Part shown: positions 62,905-64,000 of the stretch, in pieces
Layout of the letters: each line of letters opens with the position of its first letter
Position numbering within the stretch: the first letter of the stretch is position 1
Source: Puffinus mauretanicus
Taxonomy: Eukaryota > Chordata > Aves > Procellariiformes > Procellariidae
Assembly (NCBI GenBank): GCA_023333565.1
Contig: JAJKFH010000115.1
Location: 930,001 to 994,000 of the forward strand
Length of the DNA: 64,000 nucleotides
Reading direction: 5' to 3'
Position numbers and translations under genes: made by a program
The notes under the pieces: model-generated
The model's database searches: none
Told to the model about the DNA's origin: nothing
The model's input: the letters and a program-made list of their open reading frames with translations, nothing else

Positions 62905-63420
62905 TTAATAACCTTAAATGGCAAATGACGATTTTGTTTCTTTATAAACTAACCAGTTCTAGTACTCAGTTGTCCCTACCATCAGGAAGCTGCTTCTTAA
63001 TTTTGAACACAAAACCTCCTTGACTGAAGTATAAGCCTATTATTTTTTGTCCTATCCACCATGAATATGAAGGGAATATACTCTACTTCATTTTTGCAGA
63101 AGCTTTTTAGTTATTTCAAGATCATCGTGATGCCTCTTTCCAGTTTTCTTTTTCCTAAAGATTTCAAATTATTTCAATGTTTGCTGGTAAGTCATATGTT
63201 CAAGATTTCTAACTACTCTCAGGCCTTCACTGACTTGCCTCCAGGTCACCCACATCTTTCTTGAAAGGAAATACCCAAAAGTGGACATGAAACTTAACAT
63301 TATGCTCTGAGACATTTCTAATGCTACATGAACACTGCTACATTCCTGTATAGTGAGTCCCTCCCTGCCTCTTAGTAGCTTTAAACTGATATACCTTTGC
63401 TCATCTATATGGTAGATACA
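62905..63420 (-). mobile_element. Ancient CR1-like LINE fragment (3' UTR)
   Basis: The plus strand follows the reverse complement of an old CR1 3' region in the right order: AGGAAGCTGCTTCTTAA near 62984, AGCCTATTATTTTTTGTCC near 63033, a variable AT-rich part, ACATCTTTCTTGAAAGGAA near 63252 and CCCAAAAGTGGACATGAA near 63273. Those blocks match the spacing of remembered amniote CR1 sequence. The copy is diverged and non-coding. A possible detached CR1 3' end sits to the left near 62340-62400, where AATTATCTAATTCAT resembles the usual CATCTAGTCCA block, but that link is uncertain. Confidence 0.65.
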
Positions 63421-63435
63421 TCAGGGACCCATTGG

Positions 63436-63456
63436 AAAACAAACAAACAAACAAAC
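63436..63456. repeat. (AAAC)n simple repeat
   Basis: Five AAAC units, just right of the ancient CR1 fragment. Confidence 0.9.
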
Positions 63457-64000
63457 ATCATTTGAATAACCATGGAGGGAAGTCTTAAGCCTTCTTATGC
63501 TGGAACACAGACATAAAAGACAAGTTACAAGACTCAGCCAGTGTTGCAGACATAAACTGCAGATGAGAGCAAAACACAGACTGAGTATACCACAAAACAT
63601 ATCAGAACTGAAGTGAAGTATTCAAACTAAGAGATGCAACAACATTTCCTACAAAGACATGATGCAGTGCAGCAGAAAGCAACCAAGAGCACTCTAAACC
63701 AAACAGATGGCCAAACACTTCAAAAAGATGTGCTTCAAAATTTCAGCTTGACTGTAAGAAAACAAGCTGCAAGTAAAGGTCTCTCAAGCTATGACTTTCT
63801 ATTCTACTCACTTTGCTGATGAAAGAGGGAATGCTATTTTTATAGCACTCAGTTCCTGCTACTGGACCCAAATCAAACAAGAAAGTAAGTATCAGTCCCA
63901 AAGAGAAGGTAGGATTCACACCAATTCACAAGAATTAATGTTTTTCAGACATCCCCCAAAAGAGCGAAAAAAACCCACCTCAGTTGAGGAAGCATCATAC

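Noticed and set aside
1..64000. tRNA, rRNA, CRISPR or prokaryotic operon signals
   Set aside because: None seen; composition, repeats and lack of dense coding are those of a vertebrate nuclear genome.

Overview
The window looks like avian (bird) nuclear DNA from a gene-poor, AT-rich region. The main evidence is the repeat content. There is a young CR1 LINE ending in the avian-type ATGATTCT 3' repeat, and a second CR1 on the other strand. Two solitary ERVL-like LTRs each carry a perfect 5-bp target-site duplication. Several older CR1, MIR-like and palindromic amniote repeats are scattered between them. Repeat families were recognised by comparison with remembered consensus sequences, not by a database search, and the species cannot be named from this sequence.

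I find no convincing protein-coding gene, rRNA, tRNA, CRISPR array, operon or bacterial feature. Open frames are short (longest 190 codons, in a GC-rich patch open in several frames on both strands) and mostly look like chance. Two short stretches deserve a second look as possible exons or decayed coding sequence. One is at 11203-11385 on the minus strand, with phase-0 splice-like edges. The other is at 37551-37802 on the minus strand, a protein-like frame with several CpGs. A third, 40270-41830, is less AT-rich than its surroundings and may hold a decayed Myb/SANT-like fragment with an in-frame stop.

Layout: 1-11.6 kb is AT-rich DNA with MIR-like fragments near 3.7 and 9.5-9.9 kb. A solo LTR follows at 11.64-12.23 kb. 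From 12.2 to 24.3 kb there are old palindromic repeats (13.5, 18.6 kb), a degenerate tandem repeat near 15.5 kb, CR1 copies (17.3, 19.7-20.4, 24.1 kb) and a CpG-rich patch at 22.25-22.69 kb. From 24.3 to 47 kb the DNA is mostly unremarkable, apart from the 37.6 and 40.3-41.8 kb stretches and a palindromic MITE-like element at 44.0-44.2 kb. From 47 to 51.6 kb there are two smaller CpG-rich patches. The main CR1, which keeps part of a broken reverse transcriptase frame, occupies 51.72-53.26 kb. From 53.3 to 64 kb come a possible MIR fragment, a recent-looking 71-bp tandem duplication (56.94-57.08 kb), the second solo LTR (58.72-59.34 kb, carrying a TAA/GAA expansion) and an ancient CR1 (62.9-63.4 kb).

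Nothing here forms a pathway or a recognisable novel system. The window is best read as intergenic or long-intron sequence shaped by retrotransposition, with possible regulatory elements that only cross-species alignment could confirm.
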